Shown here: positions 1 through 6,532 of the stretch, piece by piece
Layout of the letters: each line of letters begins with the position of its first letter
Position numbering within the stretch: the first letter of the stretch is position 1
Source: an uncultured Porphyromonadaceae bacterium
GTDB lineage: Bacteria > Bacteroidota > Bacteroidia > Bacteroidales > Muribaculaceae
Length of the DNA stretch: 6,532 nucleotides
Reading direction: 5' to 3'
NCBI GenBank assembly: GCA_900548875.1
Contig: URMA01000125.1
Span: 1 to 6,532, forward strand
The notes under the pieces: generated by a model
Seen by the model: the letters and a program-made list of their open reading frames with translations, nothing else
What the model was told of the DNA's origin: nothing
The model's database searches: none
Translations under genes and position numbers: made by a program

Positions 1-453
1 CTCGGCATGAGCAAGACGACCGTTGAAAAATACCTCGACCTATTGGAAAAGGTCTTCGTTATCTATCGTCTGGGGGCTTATTCGCGTAACCTACGCAAGG
101 AGGTTACAAAAGCTGGCAAGTGGTACTTCTACGACAACGGCATTCGCAATGCCATTATCGGGGCTTTCTCACCGCTGGCCATTCGGCAGGATGTCGGTGC
201 GCTGTGGGAGAACTACATCATCGGAGAGCGGCGCAAAGCGAACTTCAATGAGGGACTGCACAGGGAGTTCTATTTCTGGCGCACCTACGACAAACAGGAA
301 ATCGACCTGATTGAGGAGAGTGCCGACAGTCTTACCGCCTTGGAGTTCAAGTGGGGAAATAAAATGCCGGCCGCACCGAAAGCCTTCCAAGAAGCCTATC
401 CCTATGCCGAGTTTCATGTGGTAAATCGGGAGAATTATTTGGAGTTCGTATAA
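1..453 (+). CDS. C-terminal part of a DUF4143-type AAA ATPase (5' end outside the window)
   Basis: The frame is open from base 1 to the TAA at 451-453, and Leu-Gly precede the first visible Met (base 7), so that Met is internal. The text Leu-Gly-Met-Ser-Lys-Thr-Thr-Val followed by KYLDLLEKVF matches the helix-turn-helix-like segment that joins the AAA domain to DUF4143 in the common prokaryotic ATPases of about 380-400 residues. Numbering from the Met at base 7, WYFYDNGIRNA (39-49) is the typical family block, followed by GALWENYIIGE (64-74). E98/D100 and the ExK of LEFKWG (E113, K115) resemble a PD-(D/E)XK nuclease core, the fold to which DUF4143 is assigned. The biochemical role of the family is poorly known; no nuclease activity can be claimed. 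The Walker motifs should lie upstream. The gene is GC-rich, unlike the next gene, which starts 16 nt downstream on the same strand and may be co-transcribed. Family assignment is firm; function is open. Confidence 0.85.
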   Translation, partial: LGMSKTTVEKYLDLLEKVFVIYRLGAYSRNLRKEVTKAGKWYFYDNGIRNAIIGAFSPLAIRQDVGALWENYIIGERRKANFNEGLHREFYFWRTYDKQEIDLIEESADSLTALEFKWGNKMPAAPKAFQEAYPYAEFHVVNRENYLEFV

Positions 454-469
454 TCAATAAATTACGTAT

Positions 470-3400
470 ATGGAAACAAAACTACAATCCAAACAGCAAT
501 ATCCGCGGTTTATCCAAAATAAACCGTGTGGTATTGACAAATTCGATGGAGGTTCGCAAGAAAGGTTGGCAAAAACTATTGCTCGCCATTTTTGTCAGAA
601 TGATTCATTGGATGAGGAATGTACTTTACCTCGAATTATCGGCATCGAAGGTATTTGGGGATCTGGAAAATCCAACGTGGTTAAAATGTTGGAACGTGAA
701 TTATCAGACGACTATTACTTTTTTGAGTATGACGCATGGGGACATCAAGAGGACTTGCAACGCCGCTCTATATTGGAATTGCTTACAAGCAAACTTATTG
801 ATGATGGTATCCTATCTGGAAATGCAACAATAAAAGTCAAAGGTGGAGGTACGAAAACCGTATCATGGTCTGAAAAGCTGAAATATTTATTAGCCCGTAA
901 AACGGAGACCGTAACCGAAAAATATCCCCTTATCAGTAATGGTATGGTTGCGGCATTTTTGGTTGCAGTTTTAACTCCGATATTTACATTTATTGCGTAT
1001 GCAGTAAAACCTACACCCACAACATGGTGGTTTTCTTTATTGTCTATTATCATAGCTGCACTGCCAGTTCTTATTGCATTGTGCGTTTGGAAATGGGCAT
1101 ATAGCAAAGATCATAAATATGGATGGAGTTATATGTTAGCTATTTATCAAGATAAAGTCGAAAAGGACGTTTGCTATGAGACTTTGAGCGAAGACGAACC
1201 AACGGTTTACGAGTTCAAAACATGGATGCAAGACATTTCTGATTTTATCAAGGAAAAAGGACAACGTAAATTAGTCCTTGTTTTTGACAACATGGATCGT
1301 CTCCCCGCTGAAAAAGTAAAAGAATTATGGTCTTCTATCCATACGTTCTTCGCCGATAGCGGTTTTGAAAATGTTTGGGCTGTTATTCCTTTCGATGAAA
1401 CACATTTAGCTTGTGCATTCGGAGATGAGACCGACGAACAAACGAAACAACTGACCAAGTATTTTATCAATAAAACTTTCCCTATTGTTTATCGTGTTGC
1501 TCCTCCTGTTATTACCGACTATCGAAGTATATTCAACAAACTGTTTGTTGAAGCATTTGGAGAAACAGAAAATGAAGCGAAAGAAACTATAAATCGGATA
1601 TTCAGATTGGTAAATCCTAATGCCAATGTTAGGGAAATTATATCATATATCAATGAGATGGTCGCTCTTAAACAAGAGTGGTGTAACGAAATTTTGATGA
1701 TAAACATAGCATTGTTCTGTTTGAAGAAGACGGATATTCTGGCAAATCCAGTAGAACAAATATTGTCCGGCGACTATCTGAATGGCATTCAAACAATAAT
1801 TAACAATGATCTGCAAACACAACGCGAAATTGCAGCTTTGGTATATGGTGTCGATGTTGAAGATGCTCGACAAATTCCATTGAAAAAATATATTGAAGGC
1901 TGCATCAACGGAGAAGAAGACCACGACATAAATCAATATGCAGAGACTAATAAACAATTTGACACTGTATTAGAAGAAGTTATACAATGTATGGACAATG
2001 CGCTTATCGATAAGATTATACATTGTTTGCATAAATTAACTCGAAAGAGCGATGTTATTCTGCGTGTATGGCAAAGAATAGCACAATTGAAATTAAAAGA
2101 ATCCATAGAGAAGCAGGTGTTCCCTGTCGAATACCAAGAACTGCTGTTGCATTTAGACACGGAAAGCCAAAACCATGTGATTGCTCAATTATATAAGAAG
2201 ATAGTTCGGTTCAATGACTTCAATGGCGGCGACTATTTCAAAACGTTAGATGCAATAGACAGGTTTATTGCGCAAAATAAGTTGGCGTGCGATTTTACGT
2301 CATTGATTGAAGCAAAAACAGTCAAGCCAAATACATTTATCGATTATATTCAAGCTGCAAATGCAACAGATGCTGCCTATCGGGATAACGCGACAACTAA
2401 AGCATATAAATATTATCAAGTAGCAACAAATTCGGAGGCGCTCGATAATTATTTGGCAAACTTACTACCCGATAATTTCGACCATGCAGATATTGTAAAA
2501 ACGTTAAAAGATAATTCTACCTATACGTTTCCAACGCTTTTGCAAGCGATCACGAATTGCATTGATGAACAGAATGTAAATAAAGATAATATAGGGGCTA
2601 TATTTACAACCTATCGTTTATTGGCATCTGACGAAGAAAGACCTTTACCTGTAACGTTAGATTCAACCTACATAAATCAGTTGCATTCTGAATTAGAAAC
2701 TGATGGCCGAAACATTAAAGAGTCTGGATATTACGATTTAGTCGCCATGCAATTGGCACATGGTCATTCCGTTTCCTTAATAGAGGGTGGAGATATAAAA
2801 TATGTTGCAGAACTCATGGACTATTATGTGGATCATGGAGACTTATTAGTAAATAGTGTGGGATGGAATATACCGCTATTAAATGAAACACTACAATACA
2901 TGGTAAATCATAAACTTGGCTATAAATTATTGCTCTCAGACATATTGCCCCAATTTGAAGATATTAAGAACAGAATAGGTGTAACGGATGAGGTATTTAT
3001 CGAGCATTTAGCAGAGTGGAATACCGATTTGGATAAGTATATCACTAAGAACAATATTAAAGATGTAATTCCTGACGCATCTTTTTACGATTTGACCACT
3101 AAAATAAGCAATGTCCTGACCGATCATATCAATAAAATAGCGTTCGAAGCGTTGTCTGAAATAAGTGTTGATACATTATACGCCCAAAGAACAGCACATA
3201 CATCATATTATTGGTTTGTCGCAATAAAACATTTACTGGCTAAAATCAAATCCTTGCCAGATAACTTGACTGAATTTGGCAAAAAGATTCTGATGGATAT
3301 TGCTTCTGGAACTCAAAGTTTGAATCCTTTCCCTAATTGTTTCAAGAATATAGTTGAAAGATTGGATAAACGAAAAATTAAATCGACAGTTACCGATATA

Positions 3401-3724
3401 AGAAATGATTTCTGCATCGGTAAAAAGACTATCAATGCAATAAAGTTTCAATTTTTCGAAACATGGCTTAGATCGCATGGTAATTTGAAAAGTCAAGCTG
3501 GAGACGTTATTGATAAAATAGTGAAACCTGTAATTTCCGATGGGGCATGCCGTTCATTGATTCTGCAAAACAAAGATTTTTATATGGATTTAATAAATAC
3601 AGCAGGGGATGATGCTTATGAATTGAAAAAGAGTCTCCGAAACCTCATACAAAAAGATTCAGATCCGCAATTGGTTAAATTTGTCAATTCGATAGATTCA
3701 GTACCTGAGGTTGAAACCGCGTAA
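470..3724 (+). CDS. KAP-family P-loop NTPase, membrane-anchored, 1084 aa (possible defence/exclusion cargo)
   Basis: The protein has the KAP NTPase architecture. The N-terminal part holds Walker A GIWGSGKS (61-68) and the family's FEYDAWGHQED block (85-95). Two strongly hydrophobic helices follow at about 158-178 and 187-208, inserted between Walker A and Walker B as is typical of KAP proteins. Walker B is KLVLVFDNMDRL (267-278, with D273 and D276), and YFINKTFPIVYRVAPP (331-346) matches the later KAP core. The NTPase domain should therefore face the cytoplasm, tethered to the inner membrane by a short hairpin. Residues from about 390 to 1084 look mostly helical and I do not recognise a named domain; they may be a sensor or effector region. 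ATG 470 is the first possible start, since the same frame has a stop at 458-460; no Shine-Dalgarno is seen, as usual in Bacteroidota. The gene is A/T-rich compared with both neighbours, suggesting separate acquisition. Known KAP proteins include PifA of plasmid F (phage T7 exclusion); a defence role here is inference. The 16-nt gap suggests expression with the upstream ATPase gene. Confidence 0.88.
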   Translation: METKLQSKQQYPRFIQNKPCGIDKFDGGSQERLAKTIARHFCQNDSLDEECTLPRIIGIEGIWGSGKSNVVKMLERELSDDYYFFEYDAWGHQEDLQRRSILELLTSKLIDDGILSGNATIKVKGGGTKTVSWSEKLKYLLARKTETVTEKYPLISNGMVAAFLVAVLTPIFTFIAYAVKPTPTTWWFSLLSIIIAALPVLIALCVWKWAYSKDHKYGWSYMLAIYQDKVEKDVCYETLSEDEPTVYEFKTWMQDISDFIKEKGQRKLVLVFDNMDRLPAEKVKELWSSIHTFFADSGFENVWAVIPFDETHLACAFGDETDEQTKQLTKYFINKTFPIVYRVAPPVITDYRSIFNKLFVEAFGETENEAKETINRIFRLVNPNANVREIISYINEMVALKQEWCNEILMINIALFCLKKTDILANPVEQILSGDYLNGIQTIINNDLQTQREIAALVYGVDVEDARQIPLKKYIEGCINGEEDHDINQYAETNKQFDTVLEEVIQCMDNALIDKIIHCLHKLTRKSDVILRVWQRIAQLKLKESIEKQVFPVEYQELLLHLDTESQNHVIAQLYKKIVRFNDFNGGDYFKTLDAIDRFIAQNKLACDFTSLIEAKTVKPNTFIDYIQAANATDAAYRDNATTKAYKYYQVATNSEALDNYLANLLPDNFDHADIVKTLKDNSTYTFPTLLQAITNCIDEQNVNKDNIGAIFTTYRLLASDEERPLPVTLDSTYINQLHSELETDGRNIKESGYYDLVAMQLAHGHSVSLIEGGDIKYVAELMDYYVDHGDLLVNSVGWNIPLLNETLQYMVNHKLGYKLLLSDILPQFEDIKNRIGVTDEVFIEHLAEWNTDLDKYITKNNIKDVIPDASFYDLTTKISNVLTDHINKIAFEALSEISVDTLYAQRTAHTSYYWFVAIKHLLAKIKSLPDNLTEFGKKILMDIASGTQSLNPFPNCFKNIVERLDKRKIKSTVTDIRNDFCIGKKTINAIKFQFFETWLRSHGNLKSQAGDVIDKIVKPVISDGACRSLILQNKDFYMDLINTAGDDAYELKKSLRNLIQKDSDPQLVKFVNSIDSVPEVETA

Positions 3725-3729
3725 GTATT

Positions 3730-3862
3730 TGTCTAACAAGTCCGAATTTTACGATTTTACCCGTCAGAACTGAAGTGCCCCCCAAAAAAATTGTATCCAA
3801 CTTTTGGGGGTCACTTCAAACTTCGATAGGGATAATTTTCAATTTTGGGGACTTGTTAGACA
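3730..3862. repeat. Outer inverted repeat, 14-bp perfect arms; MITE-like or IS remnant
   Basis: TGTCTAACAAGTCC at 3730-3743 is repeated exactly in reverse complement at 3849-3862, enclosing 105 bases. The element begins 5 nt after the KAP stop codon, and its right arm contains the mobC stop codon (3856-3858). Read on the minus strand, the right arm extends outward as GAGACTGTCTAACAAG, which resembles terminal repeats of Bacteroidales insertion sequences that begin GAGRCTGTCTAA; this resemblance is from memory and unverified. The left arm does not share the outer GAGAC. If the ends are 3730 and 3867, ATT flanks both sides (3727-3729 and 3868-3870), a weak sign of a target duplication. There is no coding capacity inside. 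The alternative is a long-range hairpin between convergent genes. Confidence 0.6.
3771..3818. repeat. Inner 48-bp inverted repeat with IS3-like TG...CA ends; possible bidirectional terminator
   Basis: The left arm TGAAGTGCCCCCCAAAA (3771-3787) pairs with TTTTGGGGGTCACTTCA (3802-3818) at 16 of 17 positions; the exception is C3778 against T3811. The loop is 14 nt. The ends are TG...CA, and AAC flanks both sides (3768-3770 and 3819-3821), as expected of a 3-bp target duplication from an IS3-type transposase. The reverse complement of the right arm, TGAAGTGACCCCCAAAAG, resembles IS3-family ends common in Bacteroidetes (from memory). It may be a very small non-autonomous element or two fused IS ends. 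The hairpin sits between convergent genes and could stop transcription from both sides, but no U-tract follows the stem in either direction, so an intrinsic terminator is uncertain. Confidence 0.65.
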
Positions 3863-5874
3863 GTCTCATTATCTGGTAGCAGTTTACACAGCACCGGATC
3901 GTTTTTGATACGCTCCAGTTCCTCCTGCACAATCTGCTTCACCTCTTCCTTGATGCGCCGGTAGTTCGCCTGCACCGTTTCCTTCATGCGGTCGTTGCCG
4001 TCCTCGTCCGTGAAGTTTGTAATGACGGGAATTTTCTTGTAGGCACTTTCTTCCCGTTTCACCTTTTCGGCATCCACCACAATCTCGCAATGAAAAATCT
4101 TCTGCTCGATACGCTCGTTGAAGTTGTCGGATACAGAACCGACAAACATTCCCTGCGTAAGCCCGGAAATCTTACTCGGTGGAATGAGCGCGTCCATCTG
4201 CGTGTTGATGGAGGTGGAAACATCCTGCCGGTTGATGGAGATGGACTGCCGTTTCTGCAACACCTTACCGAACCGCTCGGAGAGCGTCTTGGCTGTTTCC
4301 CCCACCACCTGACCGGAGAAAATATTGCCGACAGTGTTCATCACCACTTTCGCCTCTTTGTCCCCGTAGTCACGCACTAACTGGCTGAAATCCTGAAAGC
4401 CCAGACACACGGCAACCTTGTTGCTTCGGGCGGTAGCTATAAGATTGTCCAACCCTTTGAAGTATATTGTGGGCAACTCGTCGATGATGACCGATGACTT
4501 CAGCATCCCCTTCTTGTTGATGAGCTTCACGATACGGGAATTATACAGACCGAGTGCCGCACCGTAGATATTCTGACGGTCGGGATTGTTACCCACGCAG
4601 AGGATTTTCGGCTCTTCGGGATTGTTGATGTCCAGCGTAAACTCGCTGTCTGACATCACCCAGTAGAGCTGCGGTGAAATCATCCTCGAAAGCGGGATTT
4701 TTGCCGACGCTATCTGACCCATGAGCTGCTCCGCAGCCCCTCCAAGCCACGCATCCATGAACGGCGAAAGGTAGTTCTCCAGCTCCGGATAAGAGGTCAG
4801 TATCGGAAATATATCCTCGTAACGGCGGTTCAGAAACTCGATAGCATGGGGAAACGTGCAAAACTTCCCGTTCTGATAGATTTTGAGATACCAGATAATA
4901 CTGGCAAACAGAATGATAGGTGACTCCACGAAGAAGTCGCCCTGCTTTTGCACCCACGTTTTATTGAGGTTGAGCATTATTGTGTAGGCACTCTCATAGG
5001 CATCCGTAATATCTTCCATAAAATCCGGGTGAATGGGATTGCACCGATGAGAGCGTCGCGGGTCGTCGAAGTTGATCACATAGAACTTCGGCTTTACCTT
5101 GTAGCCGTCCGGGTGGTTCAGCAAATGGTTGTAGGCAATAGTAGATAGGTCGGGATACTTGAAATCGTAGATGTATTGACTAAAGCCCTTTTCAATCTGT
5201 TGCTTGATAAAATTGTTTACCACGGCATAGGACTTGCCGCTGCCCGGCGTACCCAACACGATGGACGCACGGAAGGGATTAACTACATTGATCCAACCGT
5301 TGTTCCAGCGTTTCCTGTAATAGAAACGTGTCGGCAGATTGACCGAATACTCGCTTTCGATAAGCCTCGTTTCCTGCATGAAACTCTCGTTCTCGTTGTT
5401 GAAAACATCCTCCATCAGATTGTGTTTCAACAGACGGCTCATCCACAGACCGCCCATCAAAAGGCAGACATAGCCCGTACCGATGGTAAGGATATACAGC
5501 CCCGTCACCGCTTCAACCGGCAGCGGCAGAGCCAGTATCCACCAGTTCAGGAAAAACAGCACGAACCCGACGGCAAATGCTGTCCAGATTCTCCCCCAAG
5601 TGATTTTCTCACCCTTGACACCCTTCGTACCCAGACAGGACAAGGCAAGCAAAAGGACGGAAAACAGCTTCGTGTAGAGAATGGAATGGAACAGCCCCGC
5701 CGTGCGGTCGAAGTTCAGAAGGATTTTGTCCACCACGCCGATGTTCACGCCCCACAGCCGGATGGCTTCGTAGCAGAACCAGTACACGTTCATGACCACT
5801 AAAATGATACTCACGGCACGCAGAAAATCCATGATTTTCGCCAATGCCCTCAAATCGTCTTCTTGTTGTGACAT
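3856..5874 (-). CDS. mobC: MobC-type conjugal coupling protein (VirD4/TraG-like ATPase)
   Basis: This is the inner-membrane type IV coupling protein of Bacteroides conjugative transposons. It links the relaxase-DNA complex to the secretion channel and uses ATP to drive transfer. The N-terminal 150 residues carry about four hydrophobic segments (near 17-35, 68-82, 95-117 and 121-145). Walker A GTPGSGKS is at 208-215, and YIYDFKYPDLSTIAYN (234-249) matches the block after Walker A in TraG/TraD proteins. Walker B VIIDELPT is at 462-469, followed by ATARSNK (480-486) and the QDFSQL block (494-499). A charged helix (about 635-658) lies near the C-terminus. At 672 residues it appears full length. 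ATG 5872-5874 follows the mobB stop by 29 nt in an A-rich leader; another ATG 4 nt upstream (5876-5878) is out of frame. The last residues ETV and the stop lie in the region of the outer repeat, so the extreme C-terminus may have been altered by an insertion. It is probably co-transcribed with mobB. Confidence 0.9.
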   Translation of the reverse strand: MSQQEDDLRALAKIMDFLRAVSIILVVMNVYWFCYEAIRLWGVNIGVVDKILLNFDRTAGLFHSILYTKLFSVLLLALSCLGTKGVKGEKITWGRIWTAFAVGFVLFFLNWWILALPLPVEAVTGLYILTIGTGYVCLLMGGLWMSRLLKHNLMEDVFNNENESFMQETRLIESEYSVNLPTRFYYRKRWNNGWINVVNPFRASIVLGTPGSGKSYAVVNNFIKQQIEKGFSQYIYDFKYPDLSTIAYNHLLNHPDGYKVKPKFYVINFDDPRRSHRCNPIHPDFMEDITDAYESAYTIMLNLNKTWVQKQGDFFVESPIILFASIIWYLKIYQNGKFCTFPHAIEFLNRRYEDIFPILTSYPELENYLSPFMDAWLGGAAEQLMGQIASAKIPLSRMISPQLYWVMSDSEFTLDINNPEEPKILCVGNNPDRQNIYGAALGLYNSRIVKLINKKGMLKSSVIIDELPTIYFKGLDNLIATARSNKVAVCLGFQDFSQLVRDYGDKEAKVVMNTVGNIFSGQVVGETAKTLSERFGKVLQKRQSISINRQDVSTSINTQMDALIPPSKISGLTQGMFVGSVSDNFNERIEQKIFHCEIVVDAEKVKREESAYKKIPVITNFTDEDGNDRMKETVQANYRRIKEEVKQIVQEELERIKNDPVLCKLLPDNETV

Positions 5875-5903
5875 ACATTGATTTTTAATTGTTGATACTC
5901 TGA

Positions 5904-6532
5904 TTACATACCCAAGCCCTTGCGTTTTTTCTTCTTTTTGCGCTTCATCGCCCGGATGAAAGCCTCTTCCTCGGCATCTACCGCCGGACCTTCGGGAGTG
6001 AGCAAGCCCATACCGCCCGATATATCTTCACTGTCGTAGGCGGTCTGCCCGTGTGCCTTGTCCGCAGCATCCACAGGGATGGATAGCGGTATCGGCGGTT
6101 GTCCGGCGTATGGCAGGGTGAAGTGTTCCTGCAAGGTATTCGCCGAAAGTTCCTTGCCCATACGCGAACCGTTCAGCACGCATCCTGTGCGGTGGTCGAT
6201 GAAGGTAGCCCCGTAGATGCGCCCTTCCTCCGTGTAGCGCAACACGGTGTCGATGCCCTTCTCTTTGAGTTGGGACACAAATTTGTCCTTGTCATAAGTG
6301 CCTTGCAGCACGGAAAGGACGGTGCGTTTCGTCATGTCTGCCAGTTTCCTATCCTTGATTTCCGATTTGGAACGGACAAACTTCTTCTGTACGGCTTCAT
6401 AGCCTGCGGACTTCCCGAAAAGCGAGGATTTGAACGGGTTGCCCACCTTGTTACCCTTGTCGTCCGTGACGGAATAGACCAGCCCGTGATACTCCCGTCC
6501 GCGCACGTTGCCCCTCGCTTCCTCCACCGTCA
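5904..6532 (-). CDS. mobB: MobB-type relaxase, C-terminal part (5' end outside the window)
   Basis: The minus-strand frame is open to the right edge and ends at the TAA at 5904-5906, giving about 209 C-terminal residues. The GTG at 6525-6527 is not a convincing start because the frame continues upstream of it. The text EYHGLVYSVTDDKGNKVGNPFKSSLFGK, and further on FIDHRTGCVLNGSRMGKELSAN, is characteristic of the C-terminal region of MobB relaxases from Bacteroides conjugative transposons. In these proteins the N-terminal domain nicks oriT and stays bound to the transferred strand; that domain and its catalytic residues are not visible here. The tail ends in a very basic stretch, KRKKKKKRKG, just before the terminal GLGM, which could bind DNA. 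The order mobB then mobC, 29 nt apart on one strand, matches the mobABC operon of CTnDOT-type elements and supports both names. Confidence 0.82.
   Translation of the reverse strand, partial: TVEEARGNVRGREYHGLVYSVTDDKGNKVGNPFKSSLFGKSAGYEAVQKKFVRSKSEIKDRKLADMTKRTVLSVLQGTYDKDKFVSQLKEKGIDTVLRYTEEGRIYGATFIDHRTGCVLNGSRMGKELSANTLQEHFTLPYAGQPPIPLSIPVDAADKAHGQTAYDSEDISGGMGLLTPEGPAVDAEEEAFIRAMKRKKKKKRKGLGM

Noticed and set aside
7..453. A complete 148-residue protein starting at base 7
   Set aside because: The frame is open to the window edge, and the sequence begins in the middle of a conserved family region, so the real start lies upstream.
430..469. A possible separate promoter for the KAP gene
   Set aside because: I could not find a convincing Bacteroidota -7 (TAnnTTTG) and -33 (TTTG) pair here; ATTATTTG near 435-442 does not have the right spacing.
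745..1107. A 120-codon open frame on the minus strand inside the KAP gene
   Set aside because: It is antisense to the KAP coding region, including the membrane-helix segment, and has no recognisable motif; it is a shadow frame.
1532..1552. A 9-bp hairpin, TTCAACAAA-CTG-TTTGTTGAA
   Set aside because: It sits inside KAP coding sequence (residues FNKLFVEA), with no T-run after it; probably chance in A/T-rich DNA.
1984..2026. A 9-bp inverted repeat (ACAATGTAT / ATACATTGT) around the 12-bp palindrome CTTATCGATAAG
   Set aside because: It lies deep within the KAP coding region with no sign of an operator or origin; such dyads arise readily in A/T-rich coding DNA.
4589..4957. A 122-codon minus-strand frame within mobC
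   Set aside because: It is the alternate frame on the same strand as mobC, and mobC motifs run through the region in the main frame.
5176..5802. A 208-codon open frame on the plus strand
   Set aside because: It lies wholly antisense to mobC, which has full coupling-protein motifs. Its translation is rich in His, Gln, Pro and Arg with no recognisable domain, as expected of a shadow of a GC-rich gene.

Overview
This window looks like part of an integrative and conjugative element (conjugative transposon, CTnDOT-like) from a member of the Bacteroidales, such as Bacteroides, Parabacteroides or Alistipes. The clearest evidence is on the minus strand at the right: the C-terminal part of a MobB-type relaxase is followed 29 nt later by a complete 672-residue MobC-type coupling protein. 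Both have the gene order and sequence character of the mobABC block of Bacteroides elements. The A/T-rich start regions without Shine-Dalgarno sequences also fit Bacteroidota.

Layout from left to right. Bases 1-453 (+) hold the 3' end of an ATPase of the DUF4143 type; its N-terminal AAA domain lies outside the window. After 16 nt comes a 1084-residue KAP-family P-loop NTPase (470-3724, +), with two membrane helices between Walker A and Walker B and a C-terminal region of about 700 residues that I cannot assign. Bases 3725-3855 are a short convergent intergenic region. It is occupied by two nested inverted repeats that look like miniature or remnant insertion sequences. mobC (3856-5874, -) and partial mobB (5904-6532, -) fill the rest.

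The genes form two convergent units. The right unit is conjugation machinery: MobB would process oriT DNA, and MobC would recruit the relaxosome to the type IV secretion channel and power DNA export. The left unit looks like cargo. The KAP gene is clearly more A/T-rich than its neighbours (about 35% GC in a counted 60-base line, against 53% in mobC and 60% in the DUF4143 gene), so it was probably acquired separately. KAP NTPases include the phage-exclusion protein PifA of plasmid F, so a defence or exclusion role is a reasonable hypothesis, but nothing in the sequence proves it.

The two points most worth following are the KAP gene as a possible membrane-anchored defence cargo, and the nested repeat cluster. 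The inner repeat has IS3-like TG...CA ends and a 3-bp flanking duplication. The outer repeat contains the mobC stop codon.
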